Below are positions 1 to 9,760 of a stretch of DNA of 64,000 bases, in pieces. Where the stretch lies: positions 401,960 through 465,959 of the forward strand of contig NZ_CAJQTX010000006.1 in assembly GCF_907163085.1 (NCBI RefSeq). The letters are read 5' to 3'. The notes beneath the pieces are model-generated. The model made no database searches. It saw only the letters and a list, made by a program, of their open reading frames with translations, and had not been told where the DNA came from. The DNA comes from Candidatus Accumulibacter sp. ACC003. GTDB taxonomy: Bacteria > Pseudomonadota > Gammaproteobacteria > Burkholderiales > Rhodocyclaceae. Each line of letters begins with the position of its first letter. Position 1 is the first letter of the stretch. Position numbers and translations under genes: made by a program.

Positions 1-1
1 G

Positions 2-1510
2 GCGTCCGCCGGTAACGACGCCAAGATCACCGCCATCACGGCGCTGGTCGACGCGGCGCAACGCGAGGCGCTGCCGGTGCTCAAGGCAATGGCCAAGGGC
101 TCGCTGGCGCTGGCCGGCGAACGCGTGGTGATCGTCGATGGCGAACACGTCATCGACGCGGCGACCAATACCGAGATCATGCCAGCACCCGAGTTGACCG
201 AGTCGATCGGCATCAACAACCGTTTGCGTCGCGAACTGGCGTCGACGCTGGCGTCGCTGCGCCTTTTTTCGAACGATCGCGAAGTACGCTGGGACGCAGC
301 GCAGGAACTGGCGTCGGGAACCGACGCCGAATTGCTGCCCTTGCTTGAAAAGGCGCTGGCCTCCGAGACCGATCCAGAGATCAAGGCGCGCCTGCAGATG
401 GCGCACGCGCAGGGTAGCCTCGCTTCGAGCGACGCGGCCGTTCGTCTCAACGCCGTGCGTGTTCTCGGTGACAGCGGCGACCCCAACATTTGTCAGCTGC
501 TGCAAGCCTTGACCGAAAAGAACGGCGATAGCTGGGTTGAGCCCGATAGCGCCGTGCGCGCGGCCGCCGGTACGTCGATCCGGGCGATCGAGAAACGCCT
601 GGCTTTCGCCGAGAACGTCGGGCGCGCCTTCACCGGCGTTTCGCTGGCGTCGATCCTGCTGCTGGCAGCGCTCGGCCTGGCGATCACCTATGGCGTGATG
701 GGCGTGATCAACATGGCGCACGGCGAGTTACTGATGGTCGGTGCCTACTCGGCGTGGGCGATGCAGGGCGTCTTTCAGGCCTACCTCCCCAATTTGCTCG
801 ACTGGTATCTGCTGGCGGCGATCCCGGTCGGTTTTCTTGCCGCGGCGCTGGTTGGCGTGCTGATGGAGCGCGTCGTCATCCGCCACCTCTACGGGCGGCC
901 GCTGGAAACGCTGCTCGCCACCTGGGGAATTTCGCTGTTCCTGATCCAACTGGCACGCACCGTCTTTGGCGCGCAAAACGTCGAAGTCGCCAATCCGGTG
1001 TGGATGGCTGGCGGCATCGAAGTGCTGCCGAACCTGCTGCTGCCGTGGAACCGGATCATCATCATCGGCTTCTCGGTCGCCGTGCTGGCCGCCATGTGGG
1101 CGATCCTCAATCTCTCGCGGATGGGCATGTTCGTCCGCGCGGTGACGCAGAATCGGCCGATGGCCGGCTGCGTCGGTGTGCCGACCGGCCGCATCGATAC
1201 CATGGCTTTCGGCCTCGGCGCCGGAATTGCCGGCCTCGGTGGCGTCGCCTTGTCGCAGATCGCCAACGTCGGCCCGGACATGGGGCAGGGCTATATCGTC
1301 GATTCGTTCATGGTCGTCGTCCTCGGCGGCGTCGGGCAGCTTGCCGGCGCGGTCTGGGCGGCGCTCGGGCTCGGCGTGCTGACCAAGTTCCTCGAAGGCT
1401 GGACGGGCGCCGTGGTCGCCAAGATCGCCGTCCTGGTGATCATCATCATCTTCATTCAGAAGCGTCCGCAGGGCTTGTTCGCCCTCAAGGGCCGCTTCGT
1501 CGAATCGTAG
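2..1510 (+). CDS. urtB: Urea ABC transporter permease UrtB (5' partial)
   Basis: Inner-membrane permease of the UrtABCDE urea transporter, LivH-like. The frame is open from base 2, so the gene starts upstream of the window; the ATG at 77 is internal. A long soluble N-terminal region (about 190 residues seen, helical, with HEAT-like repeats) precedes the membrane domain, as is usual for UrtB and unlike plain LivH. The membrane part begins near FTGVSLASILLLAALGL and carries GLAITYGVMGVINMAHGE, the typical branched-chain/urea permease signature. The urtC start lies 27 bases downstream. The periplasmic binding protein gene urtA is expected just upstream, outside the window. Confidence 0.95.
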   Translation, partial: ASAGNDAKITAITALVDAAQREALPVLKAMAKGSLALAGERVVIVDGEHVIDAATNTEIMPAPELTESIGINNRLRRELASTLASLRLFSNDREVRWDAAQELASGTDAELLPLLEKALASETDPEIKARLQMAHAQGSLASSDAAVRLNAVRVLGDSGDPNICQLLQALTEKNGDSWVEPDSAVRAAAGTSIRAIEKRLAFAENVGRAFTGVSLASILLLAALGLAITYGVMGVINMAHGELLMVGAYSAWAMQGVFQAYLPNLLDWYLLAAIPVGFLAAALVGVLMERVVIRHLYGRPLETLLATWGISLFLIQLARTVFGAQNVEVANPVWMAGGIEVLPNLLLPWNRIIIIGFSVAVLAAMWAILNLSRMGMFVRAVTQNRPMAGCVGVPTGRIDTMAFGLGAGIAGLGGVALSQIANVGPDMGQGYIVDSFMVVVLGGVGQLAGAVWAALGLGVLTKFLEGWTGAVVAKIAVLVIIIIFIQKRPQGLFALKGRFVES

Positions 1511-1537
1511 CATCCTGACATTGTGACCGGAGCGTCC

Positions 1538-2758
1538 ATGAGTTCTTCGCCTGCCCGCACGCCCTTCATCGTCCGTCTCGGGCGCAGCTTCGACGCGCGC
1601 AGCTGGCTGCTGGTCGGGCTGTTCGCCGTCTTCGCGCTGATTGTCGTGCCGGTCCTGCACCTGCTGCTGCCGCCCGAGAGTCCGCTGCATCTGTCGACCT
1701 ACTTCATCACCCTGACCGGCAAGATCCTCTGCTATGCGATCGTCGCCGTGGCGATGGACCTGATCTGGGGTTACGGAGGCATCCTCTCGCTTGGCCACGG
1801 TCTCTTCTTCGCGCTCGGCGGCTACACCTTCGGCATGTATCTGATGCGCGAGATCGGGCGCGACGGCAGCTACCAGAGCGATTTGCCCGATTTCATGGTC
1901 TTCCTCGACTGGCAGGAGGTGCCGTGGTTCTGGACCGGCAGCGAGCACTTCGTGTGGGCCGTCCTGCTGGTGCTGATCGTGCCGGCCCTGATCGCTTTCG
2001 TCTTCGGCTTTTTCGCTTTCCGCTCACGGATCAAGGGCGTCTATTTCTCGATCATCACGCAGGCGCTGACCTACGCGGCGATGCTGCTCTTCTTCCGCAA
2101 CGAAACGGGTTTCGGCGGCAACAACGGCTTCACCGACTTCAAGCGCATCCTCGGCTATTCGATCACCGCGCCGGAAACGCGGGTGGTGCTCTTCGGCCTG
2201 TCGGCGCTGGCCTTGATCGGCACGCTGCTGCTGGCGCGTTTCCTGGTGACGTCGAAGTTCGGCCGCATCCTGACGGCGATCCGCGACTCTGAATCACGCG
2301 TCATGTTCATCGGCTACAACCCGCTGTGGTACAAGCTTTTCGTGTGGACGCTGTCGGCGATGTTGTGCGCCATCGCCGGGGCGCTTTACGTGCCGCAGGT
2401 GGGGATCATCAACCCCTCCGAAATGGCCGTAGCCAACTCGATCGAGATCGCCATCTGGGTCGCCGTCGGCGGCCGCGGCACGCTGATCGGCGCGGTCATT
2501 GGCGCCTTCATCGTCAACCTCGCCAAGAGCTGGTTCACGGTCAGCTTCCCCGAGTACTGGCTGTTCTTCCTCGGCGCGCTGTTCATCGTCTCGACGCTGT
2601 GGTTGCCGCAAGGCGTCGTCGGCCTCTTCCTGCGCTTGCGCAGCAGGAGCAGGCAGGCGACCCGGCCGGCGACCAGTCCGGCGCCGCGAGCGCCACAGCC
2701 GACACCCGTCGAGCCACGGCCGGCGCCGCCGCCGGCAGCGAAAGGAGCGCGCGCATGA
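1538..2758 (+). CDS. urtC: Urea ABC transporter permease UrtC
   Basis: Second membrane permease of the urea transporter, LivM-like, 406 residues. The ATG at 1538 is preferred over an in-frame GTG at 1523 because GGAGC lies 5 bases before it. Multiple hydrophobic helices are visible, with the family motif AMDLIWGYGGILSLGHGLFF near residue 75 and RDSESRVMFIGYN in the cytoplasmic EAA-type loop that contacts the ATPases. The C-terminus is a proline/alanine-rich tail. The stop overlaps the urtD start (ATGA), so translation is probably coupled. Confidence 0.95.
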   Translation: MSSSPARTPFIVRLGRSFDARSWLLVGLFAVFALIVVPVLHLLLPPESPLHLSTYFITLTGKILCYAIVAVAMDLIWGYGGILSLGHGLFFALGGYTFGMYLMREIGRDGSYQSDLPDFMVFLDWQEVPWFWTGSEHFVWAVLLVLIVPALIAFVFGFFAFRSRIKGVYFSIITQALTYAAMLLFFRNETGFGGNNGFTDFKRILGYSITAPETRVVLFGLSALALIGTLLLARFLVTSKFGRILTAIRDSESRVMFIGYNPLWYKLFVWTLSAMLCAIAGALYVPQVGIINPSEMAVANSIEIAIWVAVGGRGTLIGAVIGAFIVNLAKSWFTVSFPEYWLFFLGALFIVSTLWLPQGVVGLFLRLRSRSRQATRPATSPAPRAPQPTPVEPRPAPPPAAKGARA

Positions 2759-3591
2759 ATACCGGCGATCTGGTGGTCAGCGACAACCCCGACTGGGACA
2801 GCGGTAGCGCCGAACTGGGCCACATGCTCAAGCCAGGCCAGCTCGACCTGTCGCACAAGGTTGTCCTATATCTCGAAGACATCACCGTCAGCTTCGACGG
2901 CTTCCGGGCGCTGAACAAGTTGTCGCTGGCGATCGACGCCGGCGAGCTGCGCTGCATCATCGGGCCGAACGGCGCCGGCAAGACGACGATGATGGACGTC
3001 ATCACCGGCAAGACGCGGCCCGACGAGGGAACCGCGTTCTTCGGCCAGACGCTCGACCTGACGCGTCTCTCCGAACCCGAGATTGCGCACGCCGGCATCG
3101 GCCGCAAGTTCCAGAAGCCGACGATTTTCGAGAACCACACCGTTTTCGAGAACCTCGAGCTGGCGATGAAAACGGACAAGCGCGTCTGGCGCAGCCTGAT
3201 GGCGATGCTCGACTCGGCGGCCAGCGACCGCATCGCCGAGACGCTGCAGACGATCCGCCTCGGCGCGCACGCCAAGCGGCTGGCCGGGCTGCTGTCGCAC
3301 GGCCAGAAACAATGGCTGGAGATCGGCATGCTGTTGATGCAGGAGCCGCGGCTACTGCTGCTCGACGAGCCGGTCGCCGGCATGACCGACGAAGAAACCG
3401 AGCGCACCGGCGAACTCTTCCTGTCGCTCGCCGGCCAGCATTCGCTGGTCGTTGTCGAGCACGACATGGCCTTCGTCAAGCAGCTCGGCGGTAAGGTCAC
3501 CGTCCTGCACGAAGGCAGCGTTCTTGCCGAGGGCGCGCTCGACGAAGTACAAGCCGACGCGCGCGTCATTGAAGTCTACCTGGGGCGCTGA
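2755..3591 (+). CDS. urtD: Urea ABC transporter ATP-binding protein UrtD
   Basis: Cytoplasmic ATPase of the urea transporter, LivG-like, 278 residues. The ATG at 2755 overlaps the urtC stop and has AAAGGAG about 8 bases upstream; the frame is open further upstream but only inside urtC. Walker A is GPNGAGKTT near residue 75, the signature is LSHGQKQWLEIG (UrtD types have SHGQ where most ABC proteins have SGGQ), and Walker B is LLLLDEPVAGM. An N-terminal extension of about 45 residues precedes the ABC core. Confidence 0.95.
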   Translation: MNTGDLVVSDNPDWDSGSAELGHMLKPGQLDLSHKVVLYLEDITVSFDGFRALNKLSLAIDAGELRCIIGPNGAGKTTMMDVITGKTRPDEGTAFFGQTLDLTRLSEPEIAHAGIGRKFQKPTIFENHTVFENLELAMKTDKRVWRSLMAMLDSAASDRIAETLQTIRLGAHAKRLAGLLSHGQKQWLEIGMLLMQEPRLLLLDEPVAGMTDEETERTGELFLSLAGQHSLVVVEHDMAFVKQLGGKVTVLHEGSVLAEGALDEVQADARVIEVYLGR

Positions 3592-3595
3592 AGCG

Positions 3596-4288
3596 ATGTT
3601 GAACGTCAAGAATCTCAACCAGTTCTACGGCGGCAGCCATATCCTGCGCGACCTCAGTTTTACTGCCGAAGCCGGCAAGGTAACGACCATTCTCGGCCGC
3701 AACGGCGTCGGCAAATCGACGCTGCTCAAGTCGCTGATGGGCATGGTGCCAACCAGGGGCGGCAGCATCGAGTTCGCCGGTCGCGACCTGGTGCGCAGCG
3801 CGTCGCACCAGCGCGTCCGCGCCGGCATCGGCTACGTGCCGCAGGGACGCGAGATCTTTCCGCGCCTGACGGTGCACGAGAACCTGCTGATGGGGCTCGC
3901 CAGTCGTCCGGGCGGCACGCCGATTCCCGAGCGCATCTTCGAGATGTTCCCAGTGCTGCGGCAGATGCTGCGGCGGCGCGGCGGCGACCTTTCCGGTGGC
4001 CAGCAACAACAGCTGGCGATTGGCCGGGCGCTGGCGATGGGCCCGAAACTGCTGATCCTCGACGAGCCGACCGAAGGTATCCAGCCATCGATCATCAAGG
4101 ACATCGAGCGCGCCATCCGGGCGCTCGCGCAAAGTGGCGAAATGGCCATTCTGCTCGTCGAACAGTACTATGATTTCGCGCGTTCTCTCGCCGACCAGTA
4201 CCTGGTGATGGAGCGTGGCGAAATCATCATGCGCGGACGAGGCGAAGACATGGAGAAAGACGGCGTTCTGGCAGCGCTGGCTGTTTGA
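3596..4288 (+). CDS. urtE: Urea ABC transporter ATP-binding protein UrtE
   Basis: Second ATPase of the urea transporter, LivF-like, 230 residues. It starts at the ATG at 3596, 5 bases after the urtD stop; the frame is open upstream only within urtD. Walker A is GRNGVGKST near residue 35, the signature is LSGGQQQQLAIG, and Walker B is LLILDEPTEGI followed by QPSII, typical of UrtE. The stop codon overlaps the ureD start, linking uptake and hydrolysis genes in one transcript. Confidence 0.95.
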   Translation: MLNVKNLNQFYGGSHILRDLSFTAEAGKVTTILGRNGVGKSTLLKSLMGMVPTRGGSIEFAGRDLVRSASHQRVRAGIGYVPQGREIFPRLTVHENLLMGLASRPGGTPIPERIFEMFPVLRQMLRRRGGDLSGGQQQQLAIGRALAMGPKLLILDEPTEGIQPSIIKDIERAIRALAQSGEMAILLVEQYYDFARSLADQYLVMERGEIIMRGRGEDMEKDGVLAALAV

Positions 4289-5145
4289 GCACGGCGCAGC
4301 AGCGGGCGCTCGAGGAAGCGGCTCGCCCCGGCTGGCAGGCACGGCTGACGCTCGGCTTCGAGCGCCGTGGCGAGAAGAGCGCGCTGGTGCGCTGCGAGCA
4401 CTACGGCCCACTGCGCGTCCAGAAAGCGCTGTACCCGGAAGGCCCGGAGGTTTGCCATGCGATCGTGCTGCACCCGCCGGGCGGCATCGCCGGTGGCGAC
4501 AGCCTGGAGATCACGGTCAGCGCCGCGCCGGCAGCGCATGCGCTCTTGACGACGCCGGGCGCCGGCAAGTGGTATCGTTCGGGCGGTCGGCAGGCGCGGC
4601 AGTCGCTGCGCCTGCGGGTCGGCGAGGGCGGCATGGTCGAGTATCTGCCGCAGGAGACGATTGTCTTCGACGGCGCCGAGGCACAGATGCAGACGCAGGT
4701 CGAGCTTGCTGCCGGCGCCGTTTTCTGCGGCTGGGAAATTCTCTGCCTCGGACGAACGGCCGCCGGCGAACGCTTCAGTCGCGGCCAGCTCGAGCTGGCG
4801 ACGCGGATCGAACGCGACGGACGGCCGCTGTGGCTGGAACGTGGTCGGCTGCGCGGTGGCTCATCGTGGTTGGACGCCGCCGCGGGTCTCGCCGGTCGGC
4901 CGGTCAGCGCGACCTTGCTGCTCGCCGGCCGGGCGGTCGAGCGCGACTGGCTCGATGCCTGCCGGGCGCTGCCGGTAGCCGATGGCGTGCTGGCGGGAGT
5001 GACCGCGCTGCCCGAGGTGCTGGTCGCCCGCTGTCTGGCGCCGGGTAGCGAGGCGGCGCGAGCGTGGTTGACTGAAGTGTGGAAGCAGTTGCGCCCGCTG
5101 GCGCTCGGCAGGCTCGCCGTGCCGCCACGGATCTGGAATACCTGA
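4285..5145 (+). CDS. ureD: Urease accessory protein UreD
   Basis: UreD/UreH scaffold of the UreD-UreF-UreG nickel-insertion complex, 286 residues, cytoplasmic. The likely start is a TTG at 4285 that overlaps the urtE stop; no ATG or GTG gives a better full-length start, so expression probably depends on translational coupling. Family features include GGIAGGD and the segment [13 protein letters not shown], with QETIVFDGA further on. About 17 bases separate it from ureA. Confidence 0.93.
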   Translation: MSTAQQRALEEAARPGWQARLTLGFERRGEKSALVRCEHYGPLRVQKALYPEGPEVCHAIVLHPPGGIAGGDSLEITVSAAPAAHALLTTPGAGKWYRSGGRQARQSLRLRVGEGGMVEYLPQETIVFDGAEAQMQTQVELAAGAVFCGWEILCLGRTAAGERFSRGQLELATRIERDGRPLWLERGRLRGGSSWLDAAAGLAGRPVSATLLLAGRAVERDWLDACRALPVADGVLAGVTALPEVLVARCLAPGSEAARAWLTEVWKQLRPLALGRLAVPPRIWNT

Positions 5146-5162
5146 ATGGATTGGAAAGCCGT

Positions 5163-5465
5163 ATGGAACTGACGCCGAGAGAAAAAGACAAGCTGCTGCT
5201 GTTCACCGCCGCGCTGCTCGCCGAACGACGCCAGGCGCGCGGGCTGAAGCTCAACTACCCGGAGTCGGTGGCGCTGATCAGCATGGCCATCGTCGAAGGC
5301 GCGCGCGACGGGCGAACGGTCGCCGAGCTGATGAGTTTCGGCACGACGATCCTGCGCCGCGACGACGTAATGGAAGGCGTTCCCGAGATGATCCACGACA
5401 TCCAGGTCGAAGCGACCTTCCCGGACGGTACCAAGCTGGTCACCGTTCACCACCCGATCGTCTGA
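5163..5465 (+). CDS. ureA: Urease gamma subunit UreA
   Basis: Structural gamma subunit of nickel urease, 100 residues, the normal length. The start is the ATG at 5163 ([14 protein letters not shown]); the upstream extension of the frame is not family-like. Characteristic segments are [24 protein letters not shown] and the C-terminal [15 protein letters not shown]. An internal Shine-Dalgarno (TGAGGAGG) at its stop serves ureB 9 bases downstream. Confidence 0.97.
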   Translation: MELTPREKDKLLLFTAALLAERRQARGLKLNYPESVALISMAIVEGARDGRTVAELMSFGTTILRRDDVMEGVPEMIHDIQVEATFPDGTKLVTVHHPIV

Positions 5466-5474
5466 GGAGGCGCC

Positions 5475-5783
5475 ATGATCCCAGGAGAAATGCACGTTCA
5501 GCTCGGCGAGATTGAACTCAACGCCGGCCGTGCGACGGTGCAACTGAGCGTCGCCAATACCGGCGACCGGCCGATTCAGGTCGGTTCGCATTATCACTTT
5601 GCCGAAACCAATAGCGCGCTGGCTTTCGACCGCGCGGCGGCGCGCGGTTTTCGGCTCGATATCGCCGCCGGTACGGCGGTGCGTTTCGAACCCGGGCAGA
5701 CGCGTAGCGTGCAGCTGGTGGCGCTGGCCGGCGAGCGCCGCATCTATGGTTTCAACGGCCTGGTGATGGGAGGCCTGGAATGA
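5475..5783 (+). CDS. ureB: Urease beta subunit UreB
   Basis: Structural beta subunit of urease, 102 residues, normal length. It starts with MIPGEM, has a strong GAGGAGG ribosome site, and carries the family core [17 protein letters not shown] followed by GYRL-like residues and QTRSVQLV. Its stop overlaps the ureC start by four bases, so beta and alpha subunits should be produced in step. Confidence 0.97.
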   Translation: MIPGEMHVQLGEIELNAGRATVQLSVANTGDRPIQVGSHYHFAETNSALAFDRAAARGFRLDIAAGTAVRFEPGQTRSVQLVALAGERRIYGFNGLVMGGLE

Positions 5784-7507
5784 GCGTCAAGATCTCCCGG
5801 CAGGCCTACGCCGAGATGTTCGGGCCGACGCTCGGCGACTGCGTGCGTCTAGCCGACACCGAGTTGTGGATCGAAGTCGAGGACGATTTCACGGTCTACG
5901 GCGACGAGGTCAAGTTTGGCGGCGGCAAGGTCATTCGTGACGGCATGGGGCAGGGCCAGCAAGTCGCCGCCAAAGTCGCCGATACGGTGATCACCAACGC
6001 GCTGATTGTCGACCACTGGGGAATCGTCAAGGCCGACATCGGCATCAAGGACGGCCGTATCTGCGCCATCGGCAAGGCCGGCAATCCGGACATCCAGCCG
6101 TCCGTGACGATCGCCATCGGCGGCAGCACCGAAATCATCGCCGGCGAAGGGATGATCGTCACCGCCGGCGGCATCGACTCGCACATCCATTTCATCTGCC
6201 CGCAGCAGATCGACGAAGCGCTGATGTCGGGGATCACGACCATGCTCGGCGGCGGTACCGGCCCGGCGACCGGCACCTTCGCGACGACCTGTACGCCGGG
6301 GCCGTGGCATATTCAGCGCATGCTCGAAGCCGCCGACGCGTTTCCGATGAATCTCGGTTTCTACGGCAAGGGCAACGTCTCGCTGCCCGAACCGCTGCGC
6401 GAACAGGTGCGCGCCGGCGCCATCGGTCTCAAGCTGCACGAGGACTGGGGGACGACGCCGGCGGCGATCGACAACTGCCTGGCGGTCGCCGACGAGATGG
6501 ACGTGCAGGTGGCGATTCACACCGACACGCTCAACGAATCGGGTTTCGTCGAAACGACGCTGGCCGCCTTCAAGGGGCGGACGATCCATACCTTCCACAC
6601 CGAAGGCGCCGGTGGCGGCCACGCACCCGACATCCTGCGGGCGATTTCCGAGAGCAACGTCCTGCCGTCGTCGACCAACCCGACGCGGCCGTACACGGTG
6701 AATACCGTCGACGAGCATCTCGACATGCTGATGGTTTGTCACCACCTCGACCCGGCGATCGCCGAAGACGTCGCTTTCGCCGAGAGCCGCATCCGCCGCG
6801 AGACGATCGCCGCCGAAGACATCCTGCACGACCTTGGCGCGCTGTCGATGATGTCGTCGGACTCGCAGGCGATGGGTCGCGTCGGCGAAGTGATCATCCG
6901 CACCTGGCAGACGGCGCACAAGATGAAGGTGCAGCGCGGCCACTTAGCGGCACCGGCGGCTGGCGGCGACGGCTCGCCAGCGAGCGACAACGACAATTTC
7001 CGCGTCAAGCGCTACCTCGCCAAGTACACCATCAACCCGGCGATCACGCACGGCATCGGCCATCTGGTCGGTTCGATCGCCGTAGGCAAGCTCGCTGACC
7101 TGGTGCTCTGGAAGCCGGCTTTCTTCGGCGTCAAGCCGTCGCTGATCGTCAAGGGCGGAATGATTGCCGCGGCCGCGATGGGCGACGCCAACGCGTCGAT
7201 TCCGACGCCGCAACCGGTGCACTATCGGCCGATGTTCGGCGCTTTCGGCAAGGCGCTGCGGACCTCCGTGACCTTCGTTTCGCAGGCCGCGCTGGACAAT
7301 CCCGCGCTGGCGGCGCTGCAACTGAGCAAGCCACTGTTCGCCGTTCGCGACACCCGCCAGGTGAAGAAGTCGGACATGGTGCACAACGCAGCGACGCCGA
7401 AGATCGACGTCGATCCTGAAACCTACGCCGTACGCGCCGATGGCGAGCTGTTGGTCTGCGAGCCGGCAAGCGTTCTGCCGATGGCGCAACGCTATTTCCT
7501 TTTCTGA
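5780..7507 (+). CDS. ureC: Urease alpha (catalytic) subunit UreC
   Basis: Catalytic subunit hydrolysing urea to ammonia and carbamate at a di-nickel centre, 575 residues. All hallmarks are present: the HIHFICPQ nickel histidines near residue 137, KLHEDWG with the lysine that is carbamylated near residue 218, [21 protein letters not shown], and the flexible-flap catalytic histidine in MVCHHLDP. The end PMAQRYFLF is the canonical UreC terminus. It is a few residues longer than the Klebsiella enzyme because of a small glycine/serine-rich insertion near [18 protein letters not shown]. Confidence 0.98.
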   Translation: MSVKISRQAYAEMFGPTLGDCVRLADTELWIEVEDDFTVYGDEVKFGGGKVIRDGMGQGQQVAAKVADTVITNALIVDHWGIVKADIGIKDGRICAIGKAGNPDIQPSVTIAIGGSTEIIAGEGMIVTAGGIDSHIHFICPQQIDEALMSGITTMLGGGTGPATGTFATTCTPGPWHIQRMLEAADAFPMNLGFYGKGNVSLPEPLREQVRAGAIGLKLHEDWGTTPAAIDNCLAVADEMDVQVAIHTDTLNESGFVETTLAAFKGRTIHTFHTEGAGGGHAPDILRAISESNVLPSSTNPTRPYTVNTVDEHLDMLMVCHHLDPAIAEDVAFAESRIRRETIAAEDILHDLGALSMMSSDSQAMGRVGEVIIRTWQTAHKMKVQRGHLAAPAAGGDGSPASDNDNFRVKRYLAKYTINPAITHGIGHLVGSIAVGKLADLVLWKPAFFGVKPSLIVKGGMIAAAAMGDANASIPTPQPVHYRPMFGAFGKALRTSVTFVSQAALDNPALAALQLSKPLFAVRDTRQVKKSDMVHNAATPKIDVDPETYAVRADGELLVCEPASVLPMAQRYFLF

Positions 7508-7514
7508 GCCAAGC

Positions 7515-8057
7515 ATGCTTTTTGCCGAATCCTTCGCCGATGCCGAAACCCCCGCCAGCGATCGCCTGGTGTTGCCCTACGAAGTGCGCCGCAAGAGCCG
7601 GCAGCGAGTGACGCTGCTCAGCGGCGAGGAGCTGGGCTACGTCCTGCCGTCGGGTACCGTGCTCAAACACGGCGACCGCCTGCTCACCGGCAACGGTCTG
7701 GTCGTCGTGGTCGAGGCGGCCTCGGAAGTGTTGCTCGAAGTGCGCACAGACGACAGCTTGCTGCTCGGTCGCGCCGCGTACCACCTCGGCAATCGGCACG
7801 TACCCGTACAGCTCGACCAGCGCTTTCTACGCTTTCAGCCGGACCACGTGCTGGCCGAAATGCTGCGCGGCCTCGGCTGCCCGGTCAGCGAGGTCGAAGC
7901 ACCCTTCGACCCCGAGGGTGGCGCCTACGGTGCACCAGCGCATGGCCATGCTCCGACGCACGACTACCGGCCGCTGCCAGGCGCCGACGTCAACGAAGCG
8001 CACCATCCCGGGCACGGCCCGCATCGCTCGCCGGCAAAAATCCACGAGTTCAAGTGA
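7515..8057 (+). CDS. ureE: Urease accessory protein UreE, His-rich nickel chaperone
   Basis: Nickel metallochaperone that hands Ni to UreG, 180 residues. The start is the ATG at 7515 (MLFAESF), 7 bases after ureC; the longer frame runs into ureC and is not used. The C-terminal tail from about residue 137 is rich in His and Asp/Glu (for example GHAPTHDY, EAHHPGHGPHR), the usual nickel-binding tail. It overlaps the GTG start of ureF by four bases. Confidence 0.93.
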   Translation: MLFAESFADAETPASDRLVLPYEVRRKSRQRVTLLSGEELGYVLPSGTVLKHGDRLLTGNGLVVVVEAASEVLLEVRTDDSLLLGRAAYHLGNRHVPVQLDQRFLRFQPDHVLAEMLRGLGCPVSEVEAPFDPEGGAYGAPAHGHAPTHDYRPLPGADVNEAHHPGHGPHRSPAKIHEFK

Positions 8058-8725
8058 GTCCGGCACTGCCTCGTCTGCTGCAGCTCGCCAGTCCGGCGCT
8101 GCCGGTCGGCGCCTACACCTATTCGCAGGGCCTCGAGTGGGTCGTCGAAAGTGGTCTGGTGCACGACCAGCCGAGCGCTCTGGAGTGGATCGCCGCTGTG
8201 CTCGAAGACGGTATCGGCTGCTTCGAGGCGCCGCTCACCGCGCAGTTGCAGCGCGCCTGGGCGAATCGGGAGCATGGCGAAATCGAACGTCTCAACGCCG
8301 ACTTCGTGGCCAGTCGCGAGTCGTCCGAGCTGCGCGCCGAGACGCTGCAGATGGGTTATTCGCTGCGCCGGCTGCTGCACGAGCTGGACGACTTCACCGT
8401 GCCGCCGGCTTACGACGCGCTGGCAGAAGTGTCCTTTCCGGTCGGCTGGGCGCTCGCCGCCGCCGTCTGGAAAATCCCGCTGGCCGATTCGCTGACGGCG
8501 TATCTGTGGTCGTGGTGCGAAAACCAGGCGATGGCGGCGCTCAAGGCGGTGCCGCTCGGGCAGAGCGCCGGACAGCGCATCCTGCTGGCTCTCGGCAGTC
8601 GCCTGCCGCGTGTCGTCGAGCAGGCGCTGGTCCTTCCCGAAGAACGCTGGAGTAACTTCGCTCCCGGCCTGGCGCTGGCGTGCAGCTGCCACGAAACGCA
8701 ATACACGAGACTCTTCCGCTCATGA
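8054..8725 (+). CDS. ureF: Urease accessory protein UreF
   Basis: UreF component of the urease activation complex, 223 residues, cytoplasmic. It uses a GTG start at 8054 that overlaps the ureE stop. The family opening [20 protein letters not shown] with EWVVESGLV is present, as is the C-terminal [18 protein letters not shown] that contacts UreD. The stop overlaps the ureG start. Confidence 0.95.
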   Translation: MSPALPRLLQLASPALPVGAYTYSQGLEWVVESGLVHDQPSALEWIAAVLEDGIGCFEAPLTAQLQRAWANREHGEIERLNADFVASRESSELRAETLQMGYSLRRLLHELDDFTVPPAYDALAEVSFPVGWALAAAVWKIPLADSLTAYLWSWCENQAMAALKAVPLGQSAGQRILLALGSRLPRVVEQALVLPEERWSNFAPGLALACSCHETQYTRLFRS

Positions 8726-9354
8726 AAGAAAGTGACCCCAAGATGACCCCACGTCCTGCGCTGCGTATCGGTATCGGCGGCCCGGTCGGTTCCGGCAAGA
8801 CCGCGCTCACCCTGGCGCTGTGTCTGGCGCTGCGCGACAAGTACAGCCTCGGCGTGGTGACCAACGACATCTATACCGCCGAAGACGCGAAATTTCTCGT
8901 CCAGCACGCGGCCTTGCCACAGGCGCGTATTCTCGGCGTCGAAACCGGCGGCTGCCCGCATACCGCGATTCGCGAGGACGCGTCGATCAACCTCGAAGCG
9001 GTGGCTCGCCTGACGACGGCTTTTCCCGACATCGAGATCGTCTTCGTCGAGTCCGGCGGCGACAATCTGGCGGCGACCTTCAGCCCCGAACTCTCCGACC
9101 TGACGATCTACGTGATCGACGTCGCCGCTGGCGAAAAGATCCCGCGCAAAGGCGGCCCGGGGATCACCAAATCCGACCTGCTGGTGATCAACAAGACCGA
9201 TCTGGCGCCAATGGTTGGCGCCTCGCTGCAAGTCATGGATAGCGACAGCCGGCGCATGCGCGGCGAGCGGCCGTTTGTTTTCAGCAACATGAAAACCGGC
9301 GACGGGCTGGCCGAGATCATTGCCTTCATCGAGTCGCAGGGCTTGCTGCGCTAG
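8722..9354 (+). CDS. ureG: Urease accessory GTPase UreG
   Basis: SIMIBI-class GTPase powering nickel insertion into urease, 210 residues. The P-loop is [11 protein letters not shown], with [10 protein letters not shown], the nickel-binding CPH in [28 protein letters not shown] and the base motif NKTDLAP. The start at 8722 overlaps the ureF stop; an ATG at 8743 ([10 protein letters not shown]) is an equally credible start with a length closer to typical UreG. Last gene of the urea operon. Confidence 0.96.
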   Translation: MKESDPKMTPRPALRIGIGGPVGSGKTALTLALCLALRDKYSLGVVTNDIYTAEDAKFLVQHAALPQARILGVETGGCPHTAIREDASINLEAVARLTTAFPDIEIVFVESGGDNLAATFSPELSDLTIYVIDVAAGEKIPRKGGPGITKSDLLVINKTDLAPMVGASLQVMDSDSRRMRGERPFVFSNMKTGDGLAEIIAFIESQGLLR

Positions 9355-9367
9355 TCCGGCGCGGCGT

Positions 9368-9405
9368 CTGGATTGCCACGGCGGCTACGCCGCCTGGCAA
9401 CGACG
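9368..9405 (-). repeat. Interspersed palindromic repeat, copy 1
   Basis: Degenerate minus-orientation copy of a 38-base element whose plus form reads CGTCATTGCGAGGAGGC... CGGCAATCCAG. Other copies are at 9510, 14796, 14869, 42012, 42106, 42240, 42334, 42740, 42831 and 48187. Confidence 0.75.
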
Positions 9406-9509
9406 CGTGCGTGGGTGTAGTGCTGCTGCGTTCTTGTCGCGATTTTCCGCAGAGCGCGACTGAAAGCCGCGTCAAACCCCTGCGCTAGCTATCCCTCCCG
9501 CGCACCCCC

Positions 9510-9547
9510 CGTCATTGCGAGGAGGCGCAGCCGACGCGGCAATCCAG
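9510..9547 (+). repeat. Interspersed palindromic repeat, copy 2
   Basis: Plus-orientation copy, beginning CGTCATTGCGAGGAGGC and ending CGGCAATCCAG. It faces copy 1 in opposite orientation about 105 bases away. Confidence 0.85.
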
Positions 9548-9726
9548 TGCCATCCTCTCACTGCTTTTGAGCCGTATCGACAACGCCAAGCGCCAAATTA
9601 TCGCCATCGGATCTGGGCGCACCACGAAGCCGCCTTGCAGACCCGCTTCCGCAAGCTGCGGCCGACCCGCCGCGATGCCCGGGTCAGCGCGCTGCCGTTC
9701 CAAGAAAACTCTCCACCATCAAAACG

Positions 9727-9747
9727 CAGGGGCCTGCTTGGCCCCTG
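9727..9747 (-). terminator. Hairpin terminator after the ParD-like gene
   Basis: Perfect 8-bp stem CAGGGGCC / GGCCCCTG with a 5-base loop. On the minus strand it is followed by CGTTTT and lies 13 bases past the ParD-like stop codon. On the plus strand only TTTC follows, so it is most convincing as a minus-strand terminator. Confidence 0.6.
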
Positions 9748-9760
9748 TTTCGTTCACCTC

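Larger units (their letters stand above)
9355..9760. other. Gene-free spacer with two interspersed repeats
   Basis: Between ureG and the ParD-like gene I see no supportable coding region. It holds two copies of an interspersed palindromic repeat (9368-9405 and 9510-9547) and, from about 9659, a stretch that is similar to 16765-16910. The text just after the first repeat (roughly 9405-9455) resembles the text after the repeat copy at 48224. Confidence 0.7.

Noticed and set aside
728-1948. 406-residue minus-strand frame opposite urtB/urtC
   Set aside because: Antisense shadow of two clear transporter genes; composition is low-complexity Asp/Arg/His with no family motif.
4401-5597. 398-residue minus-strand frame opposite ureD/ureA
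   Set aside because: Shadow of urease genes; no ribosome site and no recognisable domain.
9661-9760. Search for a ParE toxin downstream of the ParD-like antitoxin
   Set aside because: No frame with ParE-like residues; terminator and repeat occupy the space.
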